A stretch of 64,000 nt of DNA from Mantis religiosa (GCA_030765055.1 CM060958.1:77018985-77082984); one strand, 5' to 3'. Positions 1-10,601 are shown, counted from the stretch's first letter. A program made the numbers and translations. The notes: generated from the letters alone by a model not told the origin.

Positions 1-1358
1 CTCTGTACACCTGACCTCAATGAACCTCTGGCCCTTAAGTGAGTCATATCCAATGGAGCCATGGCTGAAATCTCCTCATCCCTAAATATGAAGGAAACCT
101 GAAATGATTGCTCCAGCATACACGAAGCACGCTGCTTCATCAGGGTGCCATTACTCTTGTGTATTGGCACCATGGTAAAAAAGTGATGTTGCAGCGGTTT
201 GTATTGTGCATGGAGCCACTGATCTCCCAATGCAGCCGTACTTCTATGCATTTTCGGGTTAAAGGTACTTGGCCAAGGTGTAAAACCCACCTTCCACAGT
301 GTCTTCTGTGTTTTCTGCTCGGTACCTTTAACCGAGAAGTAAGAAAATATACTAGGAGTAGTAGTATTTATTTCATCGGGGTATAAGACCTCGCCGTCTA
401 AGTTTGTTTCTATATCAAATTCGATGGTATCGGATGCACCCACTATCTCAATTTTATCTAGATTTCTGCATTTGGATATGGCTCGCTTATCTAGGGACCA
501 GCTACTAGTTGCATCATTCTGATTACCCTTCTCGTCCACTACACCATAGGCACATGTTAATCGTTCCCATGCCCGATCCTCATCGGATGAGGCAGCAGTT
601 AACAATTCATATTTTTGTGATTCCAAGTCATTTAACACGTAACCCTGATACATCTTATTTCTGTTCATTAAATTACCGTGAATGTTGTGATCTATCCCCA
701 TAATGTTGACTGATTCGAAATCATCGGTATTTGGCAATTTTAGCATCTGATTCTTTCTGTTCATTCCCACCAGCTCTGAATATTTTATAGCTGTAGGCGA
801 ATCTTTATTAGACAAAGTGTATCCAGTTGTAACAAAGTACTTAGGCATATAGTGTATTATTTTACTCTGCTGCACGAAAGAAGACATCTCCGTAGGTGTG
901 TTACCTTTCACTTGCAATTCATCCGTTAACACTATAAAGTTTGACATCCTCACGTGAGGAGTGTGTATGCGAAACCCTAGGCAACAAGGTAGCACACTAG
1001 ATATCACTTTAATCATCTCATCGTCCAACACCGGCAGGAGTGCTATGCTAATTGGCAACGTGCTGAGACCTGTATCTATCTCTTCCCATGACCTTTGGAC
1101 GAACGAGAATGTCACATGTTTATAGGGAAGTGGTCGAGGAATCGGCGAAACACTTTCTCCAGGATTGATGCCATGTTGTCCAGAATTCCCAGTTCCGCCA
1201 CTGCTGCCTGGAACCGAACGTGCCACACGTACACCTGCTTCCTCCGATGCGTCGACTTCGTCGTCATCGTGCCTTGGACGGCTCGGAGGAGGTGTCTCAA
1301 AAACTGATGGATTACTGAGGGTGCGTTTGCGAGAAAAGGTTCCTCCTGAGCGCAGCAT
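1..1358 (-). CDS. VP: Densovirus-like capsid (VP) protein, endogenous, open at window edge
   Basis: The minus strand is open without a stop from an ATG at 1358 to base 1, 452 complete codons, so the end lies outside the window. The ATG follows the stop of the helicase frame by 2 nt. The N-terminus is basic (MLRSGGTFSRKR), followed by an acidic patch near residues 31-40 and a Gly/Ser-rich stretch near 51-63, then hydrophobic strand-like segments. A basic start, a Gly-rich tract and position directly downstream of NS1 on the same strand are known features of monosense densovirus structural genes. In such viruses the protein builds the capsid. The identity is inferred from position and composition, since no residue motif is diagnostic here. 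The frame is strikingly intact compared with the broken transposases elsewhere. It could be a recent insertion, a constrained domesticated gene, or free virus sequence in the assembly. Confidence 0.72.
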   Translation of the reverse strand, partial: MLRSGGTFSRKRTLSNPSVFETPPPSRPRHDDDEVDASEEAGVRVARSVPGSSGGTGNSGQHGINPGESVSPIPRPLPYKHVTFSFVQRSWEEIDTGLSTLPISIALLPVLDDEMIKVISSVLPCCLGFRIHTPHVRMSNFIVLTDELQVKGNTPTEMSSFVQQSKIIHYMPKYFVTTGYTLSNKDSPTAIKYSELVGMNRKNQMLKLPNTDDFESVNIMGIDHNIHGNLMNRNKMYQGYVLNDLESQKYELLTAASSDEDRAWERLTCAYGVVDEKGNQNDATSSWSLDKRAISKCRNLDKIEIVGASDTIEFDIETNLDGEVLYPDEINTTTPSIFSYFSVKGTEQKTQKTLWKVGFTPWPSTFNPKMHRSTAALGDQWLHAQYKPLQHHFFTMVPIHKSNGTLMKQRASCMLEQSFQVSFIFRDEEISAMAPLDMTHLRARGSLRSGVQ

Positions 1359-1360
1359 TC

Positions 1361-2242
1361 TTAATTCCTGTCACACATAAATAGGACCCAATCAGCAACC
1401 TGTTCAGGCGTAATGTAATTCTCACAATAAAAGGGTTCACTAAACTCATAAGTAACCATCCTTGTTTGAAATGCCTCTTCATCCTTTGGATTTAAAAAAC
1501 CTTTGCCGAGCTTTAAATGATTTCCCGTCATAATCACAGGTGTACGTATTAAATCCTGTTTAGGCATATACTTCTTACCCACCTGCAAATTGGCACCACC
1601 CAATATATTTTTCATATCATCACACGTACCATCGGTAATAAAAGGTTCCTCGAGAAGTATCAGAGACTTGTTTAGAAAGTTTTCGTACGAAAACTCGGAC
1701 ATGGAATTGGCACAGCTAGCGTAACCGGTTATGAAATGTGACGCTATACCCTGTGCTATAAAACTCTTTCCAGAGTTGGAGGGTCCAACGAGGAAGAGGC
1801 AGTTGGTCTTTGGCGTCTCAGTATTAAGTACTTTTTTAAGGTTTCTAATAAAATCACCAGGAATAATATTATTTCGAGCAAAAAGCCCGCTAATTGTATC
1901 TCTGCTGTAGCTAATGCCATTCTCTGCACAACTTAACAAGTGCTTAAATCTATCCTTACGTTCTAAAGCAAGTCTGTTCTTGATATACAATGAAATATTG
2001 GAATTTATTTGATTTACCAACAAATGGTGATTACTACATGTGCTCAAGATCATTTGCCATTCTTGAGGTGTACACAAATCGAGCAACGCCGTATATGACG
2101 TTGCTCGGTATTTCTTTATTACGTCATACAAATTTTCTAAACCTTTTCGTTGGCGATCCTCCTCGGCCAGCTCGAAGATCTCCGGATCCACCTGCAGTGG
2201 GCTCTCGTTCAGGTGACACTGGGTATACTCTCTTCCGGGATA
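1361..2242 (-). CDS. NS1: Parvovirus-type NS1 SF3 helicase domain, endogenous, N-terminus not in this frame
   Basis: NS1 is the parvoviral replication protein. This frame holds its superfamily 3 helicase part, an ATPase that unwinds viral DNA in the nucleus. Counting from the GTG at 2191, Walker A is GPSNSGKS at residues 136-143, Walker B with paired Glu is LILLEE at 177-182, the B' region with KYMPKQDL follows near 207, and motif C is PVIMTGN at 218-224. Order and spacing match parvoviral SF3 helicases. The frame opens after an in-frame TGA at 2243-2245, and its first ATG is only at 2053. The usual N-terminal HUH endonuclease domain is therefore absent from this frame, and I do not see it in the upstream sequence. 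About 290 codons are open, against several hundred for a complete NS1. The stop TAA at 1361-1363 lies 2 nt before the capsid-like start. Confidence 0.85.
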   Translation of the reverse strand, partial: YPGREYTQCHLNESPLQVDPEIFELAEEDRQRKGLENLYDVIKKYRATSYTALLDLCTPQEWQMILSTCSNHHLLVNQINSNISLYIKNRLALERKDRFKHLLSCAENGISYSRDTISGLFARNNIIPGDFIRNLKKVLNTETPKTNCLFLVGPSNSGKSFIAQGIASHFITGYASCANSMSEFSYENFLNKSLILLEEPFITDGTCDDMKNILGGANLQVGKKYMPKQDLIRTPVIMTGNHLKLGKGFLNPKDEEAFQTRMVTYEFSEPFYCENYITPEQVADWVLFMCDRN

Positions 2243-2519
2243 TCAGCTCCAAAAATCTGGTCGACTGTTGCTCTGAATGGTGGCTGCTCAAAGGAACCAC
2301 TCTGATGTCTTCCTTGTAGTCTCCAAATTTGTCCAAAAAGGTTTCCAAGCGTGTAGAATATGGTAGTTTCACCACCACAGAGTCCTGGCCTCGACGTTCG
2401 AAAGTTGTGTTTCCGGTTATGAAGATGCCGGTAACAAGAATGAACAGGTCGTCTTGTGATAACACACTAAGCTCGGTGGACTGTACTAGCCACGATGATG
2501 GTGTAGTTAAGGCGGACAT
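2124..2519 (-). CDS. Small frame at the 5' end of the viral locus, overlapping the NS1 frame
   Basis: This frame starts at an ATG at 2519, 36 nt downstream of a TATA-like element, and encodes 131 residues. It ends in a basic tail (PTKRFRKFV) and overlaps the start of the helicase frame by about 120 nt in a different frame. It has no motif I recognise. Densoviruses commonly place overlapping NS frames at the 5' end of the left transcript, so it may be an NS2-like protein. It could instead be the N-terminal part of NS1, displaced by a frameshift or a deletion, or connected by splicing; the sequence alone does not decide. No HUH nuclease motif is visible in it. Confidence 0.55.
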   Translation of the reverse strand: MSALTTPSSWLVQSTELSVLSQDDLFILVTGIFITGNTTFERRGQDSVVVKLPYSTRLETFLDKFGDYKEDIRVVPLSSHHSEQQSTRFLELISRKRVYPVSPEREPTAGGSGDLRAGRGGSPTKRFRKFV

Positions 2520-2554
2520 TGGTAACACAATGAAAATTTACGTGAGTGTCAACC

Positions 2555-2562
2555 CTTTTATA
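2555..2562 (-). promoter_or_regulatory. TATA-like element upstream of the viral NS frames
   Basis: The minus strand reads TATAAAAG here, 36 nt upstream of the ATG at 2519, in the position expected of a left-end densoviral promoter. It fits the direction of the NS and VP frames. No transcription start can be confirmed. Confidence 0.5.
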
Positions 2563-2593
2563 GTACACAGTGCAAATGCTGGCGGTGCGCCAA

Positions 2594-2621
2594 TGCACTT
2601 TCGCGACGCTGCAAAAGTGCA
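2594..2621. repeat. GC-rich inverted repeat, possible remnant of a viral terminal hairpin
   Basis: TGCACTTT at 2594-2601 pairs with AAAGTGCA at 2614-2621 around a 12-nt loop. Nearby TCGCGA and TTTTCGCGA repeats (2600-2634) add further self-complementarity. Position outside the promoter and next to host microsatellite suits a partly deleted parvoviral terminal repeat, but the structure is short and could be coincidental. Confidence 0.35.
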
Positions 2622-2729
2622 GCCGTTTTCGCGATAGCCTACAGTTACCGGCCCACGGAGGCGTAGTCTAAAGTGCGCTTATGTTCATATGAGCTTCCAG
2701 TTTTTCTATAAATGATCTTTGTAAATCAA
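2622..2729. other. Junction between viral locus and microsatellite, nothing recognised
   Basis: About 100 bp of unassigned sequence links the GC-rich hairpin to the TAA array. The virus-host junction probably lies in it or at the start of the array. Confidence 0.3.
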
Positions 2730-3385
<656 letters not shown>

Positions 3386-3744
3386 TTCTAACATTGGTTA
3401 AATCTAAGGACAGCTACCGTTACAAAGCGCTATCTATCAGAAATCAAGAAAGCTTCTGGGTTTAAGCGATCGATATCAAGTTTGGAACGTTGCCGGTAGA
3501 TGGTATGCCTCTAACCCTGATATCGTTGGCTGCCCTGCTCTGCCGACAGCACAGCAGTCTTAACATTGTCCAGATGTAGTGCTTGAAGAAGCTACCGTTG
3601 GTTTCTGGAAGTCAAGATTAAGGTTATTGTAAATAATAACTTGTTGGAACCTTATTTACTTCCCCCTGACAGTGCAAAACCACTTTCGATTATTTTTTTC
3701 GACATGCCTTAATTCCTGGAAGAAATTCTTCTCAACTTATGTTC
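3386..3744. other. Unassigned sequence
   Basis: No recognisable coding remnant, repeat or RNA found on either strand. Confidence 0.3.
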
Positions 3745-3900
3745 CGGGCACATGTTGCACTTTTCCTACTCACACAATTCATCAGACATTTCCTAAATGG
3801 AATATTTGGAGGCTCGTGGATTGGTTGAGGTGGACCTGTTCGTAGGCCACCGAGATCTCCAGGTCTTAAATCTTTCTGTGTGGCCTTATGAAATCACTTG
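3745..3900 (+). pseudogene. C-terminal scrap of a DUF4817-type Tc1/mariner transposase
   Basis: With one internal stop the plus strand translates to a segment ending in SWIG, stop, GGPVRRPPRSPGLKSF, CVAL. This is the RWIGRGGPxxWPPRSPDLTxxDFFLWG block around the last catalytic Asp of transposases that begin with a DUF4817 helix-turn-helix domain. The Asp of SPDL is Gly here, and no other part of the gene is nearby. It is a dead fragment, related to the larger element at 40607-41857. Confidence 0.6.
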
Positions 3901-4223
3901 TTTTCTGAGGTGATAGTGAACCCGGAAACAGAGCTCGTAGTCGTGGCAGCATGCATGAAAATGAGGGAGAAAATAAAAAAATAAATAAAATATAAAATAA
4001 AAAAATTTATTTAAAGAGCTCATTAGTTCGTGGTGAAATGGAAGAGGTCCGGGCCAAAGGCCTATATTTCCAATATCTTTTGTAAAACCACGTGCGATAA
4101 TCGTTTTTGTTAACATTAACATTAACAACAAATTACGACGCAGTTTCACATAAATTTTACTTTTGCCTTTCCTACGAAAATATAAAATGTGTACTCAATG
4201 CCATATCCGTCCAGCCGCCGGAG
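3901..4223. other. Unassigned sequence
   Basis: Contains an A/T-rich run of aaataaaata-like repeats near 3970-4010. Nothing else recognised. Confidence 0.3.
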
Positions 4224-4360
4224 AGTTCAATATCATGCTGGCACGTTGGCCATAGTAGCTCAATGGTTTAGAGCGGCTGGATGAGGACCAGCAGATCCAT
4301 GGTTCAAATCCCGGCTATGGCATTGAATTTTTCAGTCTGGCTCTACCCTTTCATAATGTG
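4224..4360 (+). repeat. tRNA-derived SINE, family D, copy 1
   Basis: The core at 4247-4321 has a perfect 7-bp acceptor-like stem (GCCATAG/CTATGGC), D stem GCTC/GAGC, anticodon-like stem GCTGG/CCAGC and a B box (GGTTCAAATCC). The T stem does not pair properly. The flanks (TCAATATCATG upstream, GGCATTGA then TTTTTCA downstream) recur in the copy at 56283, which shows a dispersed repeat rather than an isolated tRNA gene. The anticodon-like triplet is GAG, but the long variable arm of a tRNA-Leu is missing. Confidence 0.7.
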
Positions 4361-4454
4361 CCCTACACATGGCTAGTGTGAAAGAACAATTAATTTTCAA
4401 TTTAAACAAAGTATCGTACTCATGCCAAATTTTGTTTTTTGAATTATGCTGCGT

Positions 4455-5125
4455 ATTTATACATGGGTTATTCAAAAATTAATAGCAATACTGCTTGCAT
4501 CTGGCACTGTCAGCAGTAAATCATGTAAGCTGATTACAGAGCTGTGAGTTTGAAGAGAATAATTTTATTTAATAATATATTTTAGTAAGCTTAATTGTAG
4601 GCTGTTATCTTTAGTGCTCTAAAAATGTTTAGTAAACGCGAACAAAGATGTTTCATTAAAATTCAAGTTGCAAGAAGTATCAGTGCACGACAATGCCATA
4701 CAGAATTATTGGAAGCTTGTGGTAGACAGACTTTACCATATCTTACCATGGCTATGTGGACGAAGGCATTTCATGGAGGATGGGAAGGTGTTCATGAAGA
4801 ACATGGACCTGGCAGACCGCAATCAATAATTGATGATGTTAGAAGAACATCGTTGTACGATTCTCCATATACTTAAGAATAAGTTAAAGATGAGGAAAAT
4901 TTGCGCTTGATAGGTTCTACACTATATTACAAAGGAAGCATCCTCCATACTCACCAGATAAGAGCCCATTGATTTCGATCTTTTTGAAAAAAATAAATGA
5001 CCACTTAGAGAAGTTTGCTTTAGAACCAGACAGGCAATTATAGAAGCAGTAGAGCAACGTGACAGTTATTTGATATTCTTCAAGTATTTGGAAATTTGTT
5101 CTAGATTGATTTGGAAAATGTGACT
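4455..5125 (+). pseudogene. Internally deleted mariner-like transposon
   Basis: From the ATG at 4625 the frame gives an N-terminal mariner-type helix-turn-helix region (MFSKREQRCFIKIQVARS, then ARQCHTELLEACG) ending in GPGRPQS. Downstream of a stop at 4874 the sequence jumps to a C-terminal segment with HPPYSPDKSPLI, the block around the third catalytic Asp, followed by DHLEKFALEPDR. The catalytic centre between them is missing, so the copy is an internal deletion derivative. A terminal-repeat-like sequence (TACATGGGTTATTCAAAAAT) lies near 4462 and resembles the one at 60222. No matching right end was found. Confidence 0.65.
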
Positions 5126-5704
5126 TTTATAAAATAGAATGTGAAAAAAGGTAGGCCACAAAATGATACAAGTTACGTAATGTTGTGACGTGGACCAATA
5201 AGATAGAAGTAATTTAGATGTTCTAGAAACATCGTGCGCAGAATCTATCCGGAATATTAAAATAGTTTAGCATCATTCTGTGGAAGATCACCGTCGTGGT
5301 AAGACTTTTTGTGCCGTTTTGCATATCTGCAGAAACTTAAGAGTGCAATGATGCAACAATAATCATTTTATGACAGGGAAAAATCTATGAAATTTAAAAT
5401 TGTTATAGATTGCATTAATGGTTTTGCGGAATAAATAACAAGATATTTAAAGGAGAGAAATTGTTGTTATTTTCTACCTTAATGGCATAAAATATTTGTC
5501 ACTCCGATATCACGGCCAGAGATAAGGCTCTTCGAATATTAGAACAAGAGGCTGTGGATGGCATCCATTGGCTCCCCTAATGTGTGGAGGATGTTGGAGG
5601 AGATTACTTCTAAGCACTGCAATAAAGTGACTGCTCCAAAAATGGCCACTAATTATTGAATGGCCTAAGTATATACACACCCACCGGTACGCACGCACAC
5701 GTTT
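5126..5704. other. Unassigned sequence
   Basis: No recognisable feature on either strand. Confidence 0.3.
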
Positions 5705-5946
5705 AGGCCGCGCCGTGGCTCAGTGGTTAGACCGCTTGGCTCTCACCAAGGCGGCCCGTGTTCGATCCCAGGCGACCGCAAAGTGAGATTTGTGGTGGAA
5801 AACACGGCGCTGGGTTGGGTTTTCTCCGGACCTCCGGTTTCCCCCGCCATCTCATTCTACCTGTGCTCCATCTTCATCTCATGTATCATCAGTGTCACCG
5901 CCTGCGGTGCCGTATGTAGTAAAAGCGGGAGTTAAACACTGCACAT
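5705..5946 (+). repeat. tRNA-derived SINE, family A, copy 1
   Basis: The 5' part carries an A box (TGGCTCAGTGGTTAGA) and a B box (GTGTTCGATCCC), followed by a conserved body (AAGTGAGATTTGTGGTG, then GGTTGGGTTTTCTCCGGACC). The same order recurs at 10602 and, truncated, at 48463. It is a non-autonomous retroposon transcribed by Pol III and mobilised by LINE enzymes. Confidence 0.8.
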
Positions 5947-6194
5947 TTCATTACACCCATACGTTTCTTTAAAATTTACTTACTGATTTTCAAAACACAT
6001 ATTTCATGTGAAATGTAGATTATTTTTATGGAACACTCTTTCTTTGCCAACTATAGTTATACGATTATAATACAAAAAGTAAACTACTTTAAAATTCACA
6101 CAAAGTGGGGATTTTATTTTCAAGATGCTTATTATTGAGATTTTCCACGTGGTACATTTTGAAAATATCTTCTTCTGATTTAGGCTAACAGTCT

Positions 6195-6960
6195 GTTCAC
6201 TACCATCTCATTTTGGGTCTTCCTGGATAACGTCTTCCCTCTGCTATTCCATCTCTGGTCTTACGTACTAATCTGTCAGATCACATTGTCTATATGGTCA
6301 TTCCATTCTTGCCTTTTCTTTGTTACAGGTTGTAATTTGCAGGCGTCTCTTATTGCTACATTAAGTACACTGAGCATTTGTTTTGTTTTTGTGGTGTCAA
6401 GGTCTGGTTTGTGCAGCATAAGTCAGTATTGGTCTTGCAACTGTTTTATGGATCCCGACATTTTTTTTCTTCCTTTTCAGATATTTATTCTTCCAAATGT
6501 ACTGCTAACACATCCTGAGACCGTAGCTGCTTCATTAGTCTGCTCTCTAACTTACTCTTTCAAATATCCATCACTACTTATTTTTACACATAGATAGTTA
6601 AGAGCCGTAACCTTTTGCTATTTTAATTGCAATTTACATACCAATTTAAATTTATTTATTGTTAAAACCTTTGTCTTTAATGGATTAATACTCACTCCAT
6701 ACTTTTCACAACACAAAGAGAAATGGTGTAACAAGTTTTTTAAATTATCCTCTATGTTACTTATTAAAAGGGCATCATCTGCATACAAATTAGATTTATT
6801 TCTCCTGTACCTAAGTTATATCATGCATTCCCCTCACTTCTTTATCTATACTTTCAATTAAAATGTTAAAAAGTAGAGGGCTAAGAGAATCCGCTTGTCT
6901 AATTCCTTTCTTTATTTGTATTTCCTTTGTAAGTCAGGCTTTATTTTAAATGGCTTTCTA
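6195..6960 (-). pseudogene. LINE reverse transcriptase fragment with YADD box
   Basis: Read on the minus strand, the fragment starts near 6930 with KKGIRQADSLSPLLFNI (RT block ending in SPLLFN). It then gives LYADDALLISN at about 6770, which contains the catalytic Asp pair of the YxDD box, and ends near 6200 with a Lys/Arg-rich C-terminus RRYPGRPKMRW. The G to A change in the usual RQGD, several stops and frame changes show decay. The C-terminal GRP motif is typical of RTE-like and related non-LTR elements. There is no 5' part and no endonuclease domain. Confidence 0.75.
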
Positions 6961-7732
6961 TTTTGAAAATACGTCTTTTAAAAGTTAGAAAAATTGGTTT
7001 GTTACACATGGAATTTTACAGAGATAAAATATACCGGTAAACTAAATGATATTATGAAAGATTCAAATGAATGAAGACATTCGGAAAGCCGTGATAATTT
7101 TTATGTACACAAATAAGTGATTAAAAGGTGAGATTATATCGATGCTTCTTTTATATTTTATAAAGTCAGCTTCGGATGTTTGTCTTTTCTTTACAGAAAA
7201 CAATTTTAACACATTTGAAAACACGGCTTTCCGCCCTTTCTCTATTTTTTGGCGGTACCTCCAGAAAGTGACGAATGATATGCCCATACATATAATTCTA
7301 AAGGCGGCGGTACTGCCAAGTCACACTTCGGCTCCTGACATGATGGTCTGTCCCAACTGACGATTTTCTCACGTGCGCCCTTCACCTTTCTTTGACCCGC
7401 TATTCCAAACACCAAACTTTTCGTGCCAAGGCACCATATACTTCCGAAGTGCAGCATAGCAGCTGTCGAAGAAATTTAATATAAATGTGTTCCTTATAAT
7501 AATAATTCAGTAGTCATAGACACACTGTTGCTGTTGACACGTGCTGCAGACTTGCACACAACAGCAGTGGAAAAGATACTTAAAGAAACAATGCTTAACT
7601 TTATCTTCTTAACTATTATTCTTTCTCGCTACTGTCCTGTATAATTCTGTCCTGATGTTTCAACGAGATGCATGTCTTCTTTATCATCTACTTTAAGGAT
7701 TTAGGTCTTTGACATGTTTCCACATCGAGATC
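6961..7732. other. Unassigned sequence
   Basis: Short open frames on both strands at 7063-7457 match nothing I know and lack supporting context. No repeat or RNA recognised. Confidence 0.3.
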
Positions 7733-8111
7733 GAGTTCATCCTTTTGGTGCATGAAAGTCCAACTCTTCTTCTATCTTTAGGTTGGTATTGAAGTTATAC
7801 CTTTCGTAATCTATTTCGTGGTGACCTTTCTGTGTGCTCTAACCACTGAATATGTTTAATTATGTTCTATTATCAGTATGTATTTTATCTAAAAGTTTAC
7901 ATCCAGCTGCAGAACGTAAGAATACATGAGTTCATCCATCTGGCACATGAAAGTCCAACTCTTCTTCTATCTTTAGGTTGGTATTGAAGTTATACCTTGG
8001 TAATCTATTTCGTGGTGACCTTTCTCTGTGTTCTAACCACTGAATATGTTTAGTTATTTTCCAATATCATTATGTATTTTATCTAAAAGTTTACATCCAG
8101 CTGCAAAACGT
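7733..8111. repeat. Tandem duplication of a 185-bp unit
   Basis: Unit 1 (7733-7917) and unit 2 (7928-8111) start with GAGTTCATCC and end with CAGCTGC(A/G)(A)ACGT, with only a few substitutions. On the minus strand each unit contains a WLEH-like segment faintly resembling the C-terminus of RTE-type LINE proteins, so the unit may be part of an old LINE. That identification is weak. Confidence 0.85.
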
Positions 8112-9485
8112 CATTTTTTCAGTTTGACTCTACGTATTTATTATTCCTGTCTGAAATGTAGCAGTCCAAGTCTAGATCAATCCACTGGCAATGGAATTGG
8201 ACTTATGAATAGTACTTTAAAAATATTTTCTGTTAAATTAGCAGAGGCAAAGAGGGCAATTTCAAAGAGCAGCTTTCTTACCTGAGTACTTCGCTTTTTC
8301 TGCTTTCTAGAGTACATAGATTCCATCATACATCATTCTTACAAATTTCTAACTAGAATTGCTTTGTTAATAATGCAATGTCTAATTACGTTTCCTTTCC
8401 ACAACAACTGAACTGTATTTTTCCAACTGCCTAGGCTCTTTGGACAAGAGGCTGAATTATTACAGGAAAATAAGAGAATTGTGTTACGATGAGATTCACC
8501 TAATGTTTTCAAAAGGGTGGTGATAGTATTGGCCAGACATAGGATCAAGTTGACTATGCATTTACTGCACATCCGTTTTGGTACGCAGTTGTGCAGTATT
8601 CCTTTGCAAACAATACAAGCTGAAATTCTGCTTGAATTATGGAAAGGCATACTTACATTAGAAAGCTTAAGGTAATTCGGTAACATCAAAAAATATCTCT
8701 ATAAGAATTTAGTTTCAGATTTTATATTTCAAATGTCATATGATTTTATAATTGTTATTGTATTGCATGTTATTATCAGGGATATTCTGTCCATTTATAA
8801 TTCAAAATATTGTTATAAAATAATGGTATATTAATAAATCGACATGCATAATGCATTTAAATGCATAAGGTACTTGTCACACACGTACTCAATTATTCAA
8901 TGAAACAGTCCCGTATCTAACACGAGATTTTAAATATGTACAGCCAAGCGCACACATATTACATTAAGTTTTATTGTACATGTTGAAAACAAACCAAATC
9001 AATATTTTAACACGTTGGGAATGGCTAGCTTAACAAATATTACATACCTTACGGGGGCTTCAAATTCTATTAATCCAGAATAGAACTATATTTACACGTT
9101 AGTTCTAAAACTAAATAAATAGTAAATAAATAAATAAATTGTTCTTGCTAACTATATTTACAAATGTGTATTCCTCTATCTACTTAAAGTTAATTAACAA
9201 ACATTTTCATTAATAATTTTATTGCAAGGAAGAAAATACGGGAGTGCAGTAGACTTTTAAGGATAGTCAAGTCTTAAGAAACCTAGTCGATATGTAATTA
9301 CTCTGAAATTCCGTTCTGCTTGCATTATCAAAAGATTAAAAACCAAACGACCTCCCGTTTGAAAACAGGTGTAAATATTCCGAAATGGTTTGCTCAACAA
9401 AAACGCTTAGGTACTTGATATAAATTGTGTTTTTAAGGAGATTTACATTTTCTATCTCTCATATTAACCAACACAAATATCATCC
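8112..9485. other. Unassigned AT-rich sequence
   Basis: A 116-codon minus frame (8339-8689) has no recognisable motif and no supporting context. Nothing else found. Confidence 0.3.
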
Positions 9486-10015
9486 AAAATGTCCTCTGAT
9501 GTGGAAATAGGCAAGAGAGAGAAGGGTTAGCATGGATGAGAACAGGAATAATATTTCTAAGAGGTATAAGAGGAAGGGAAAAGGGAATTTGTGTATTGTG
9601 TGGGGAAAAAGAAAGCGCAGAACACTATGTAACAGAATGCGAGAAGGTTGCAATGTGGAGAAAAAAGATTTGGTGAAAAAAAAAAGAAAAAGTGAGAAAG
9701 TGGAGAAGAGGATAGTAGCTATAAAAATGTTAATTGGCAGGGAGGAAAAGAAGGTAAGAAGTATTGGTGAGTTCTTGTAGAAAGTAAAAGAAAAATTGGC
9801 CAGAAATGTAAAAATGTAAAAATGTAAGAAAGGAAGAGGAGGGGGCAGAAAGGTACTAATTAAGTAATCAAGGAGGTTTGGAGGTTAAGAGCTACCTGGC
9901 AGAGCAGAAGACCAGGGTGTCATGTAAGCCAAGGTAGCAACAAGGTAACGACAAATAAATGTAGTCAAAAGTTGTAAATTGTAAAATTTTGGAAGATGCA
10001 CAATAAATATATGAA
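9486..10015 (+). pseudogene. LINE 3' end, ORF2 C-terminal zinc finger and 3' UTR
   Basis: One frame near 9580-9660 reads GICVLCGEKESAEHYVTECE, a C-x2-C...H-x4-C finger that closes the second protein of several non-LTR retrotransposon clades. The sequence down to about 10010 then matches 40070-40530 closely at the DNA level, including the segment ACCTGG(C/T)AGAGCA and GTCATGTAAGCC. Two independent copies sharing the 3' end define a LINE family. This one is 5' truncated and frameshifted. Confidence 0.75.
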
Positions 10016-10031
10016 ATATAAAATACCAAAT

Positions 10032-10405
10032 AATTGCATCACCCGACTTTCCTGTCCCTGTGTTTCATCCCCATTATCATACCACATCATCTCTCCTCTT
10101 ATTGTAGAAGCGTCGGGGGGTGTTTCAGATCTGCATGGCAAGAAGTTATCATCCTGGTGAACAATTCCTCTTTCGGTAGGACGGCTTCCGATATTCGGGC
10201 TGACTAGGTGTGCCGTCCCACGGCTGGTGGGATACAGTTGTGCTGGCCTGCCGGGGAGTTTCCTACTGGTAAATATTACGATACCTGCCATGTGCACTGT
10301 CGCGACTCCTTGCGACCCCATCCTCTGTCTCATCTCGCCTCATCCTTCCTCCCGGGGATGCCCCAACTGGAGCACAGGTTTCTGTGCCGGACCCCTTCGT
10401 AGTAA
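10032..10405 (+). repeat. SINE-like element, family B, 5'-truncated copy
   Basis: It starts in the middle of the family at TTTCCTGTCCC and runs through GTAGAAGCGTCGG, CATCCTTCCTCCC and GGGATGCCCCAACT. The same order occurs at 13053-13600 and 45972-46580. The tRNA-like head is missing. Confidence 0.75.
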
Positions 10406-10601
10406 TTTTAATCATATTATAAATGGTCATAGTCTACAAAATAATTAAAATAAATTTATGCGAATATCCACTTAGGTATGTATACTGCATAGGGATCTTC
10501 GATTCACGAGTTTTAGAATTCACAGATTGTTAGAGTCAAAATAATTAAGACAGTGAAAAGTTCACTTTTTAATTTATTATTTCATATCAATAATAATGAC
10601 C
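10406..10601. other. Unassigned sequence
   Basis: AT-rich spacer between two SINEs. Confidence 0.3.

Noticed and set aside
2124..2519. HUH endonuclease domain of NS1 in the promoter-proximal frame
   Set aside because: Its only His pair (SHHSEQ) does not fit a His-hydrophobic-His motif, and no catalytic Tyr context is visible.
1095..2637. Plus-strand frames over the viral locus
   Set aside because: They are antisense shadows of the helicase and capsid-like frames and show no motifs.
4247..4321. tRNA gene with anticodon GAG
   Set aside because: Acceptor, D and anticodon stems pair, but the T stem does not, the long arm of tRNA-Leu is absent, and the flanks recur with the copy at 56283; it is a SINE head.
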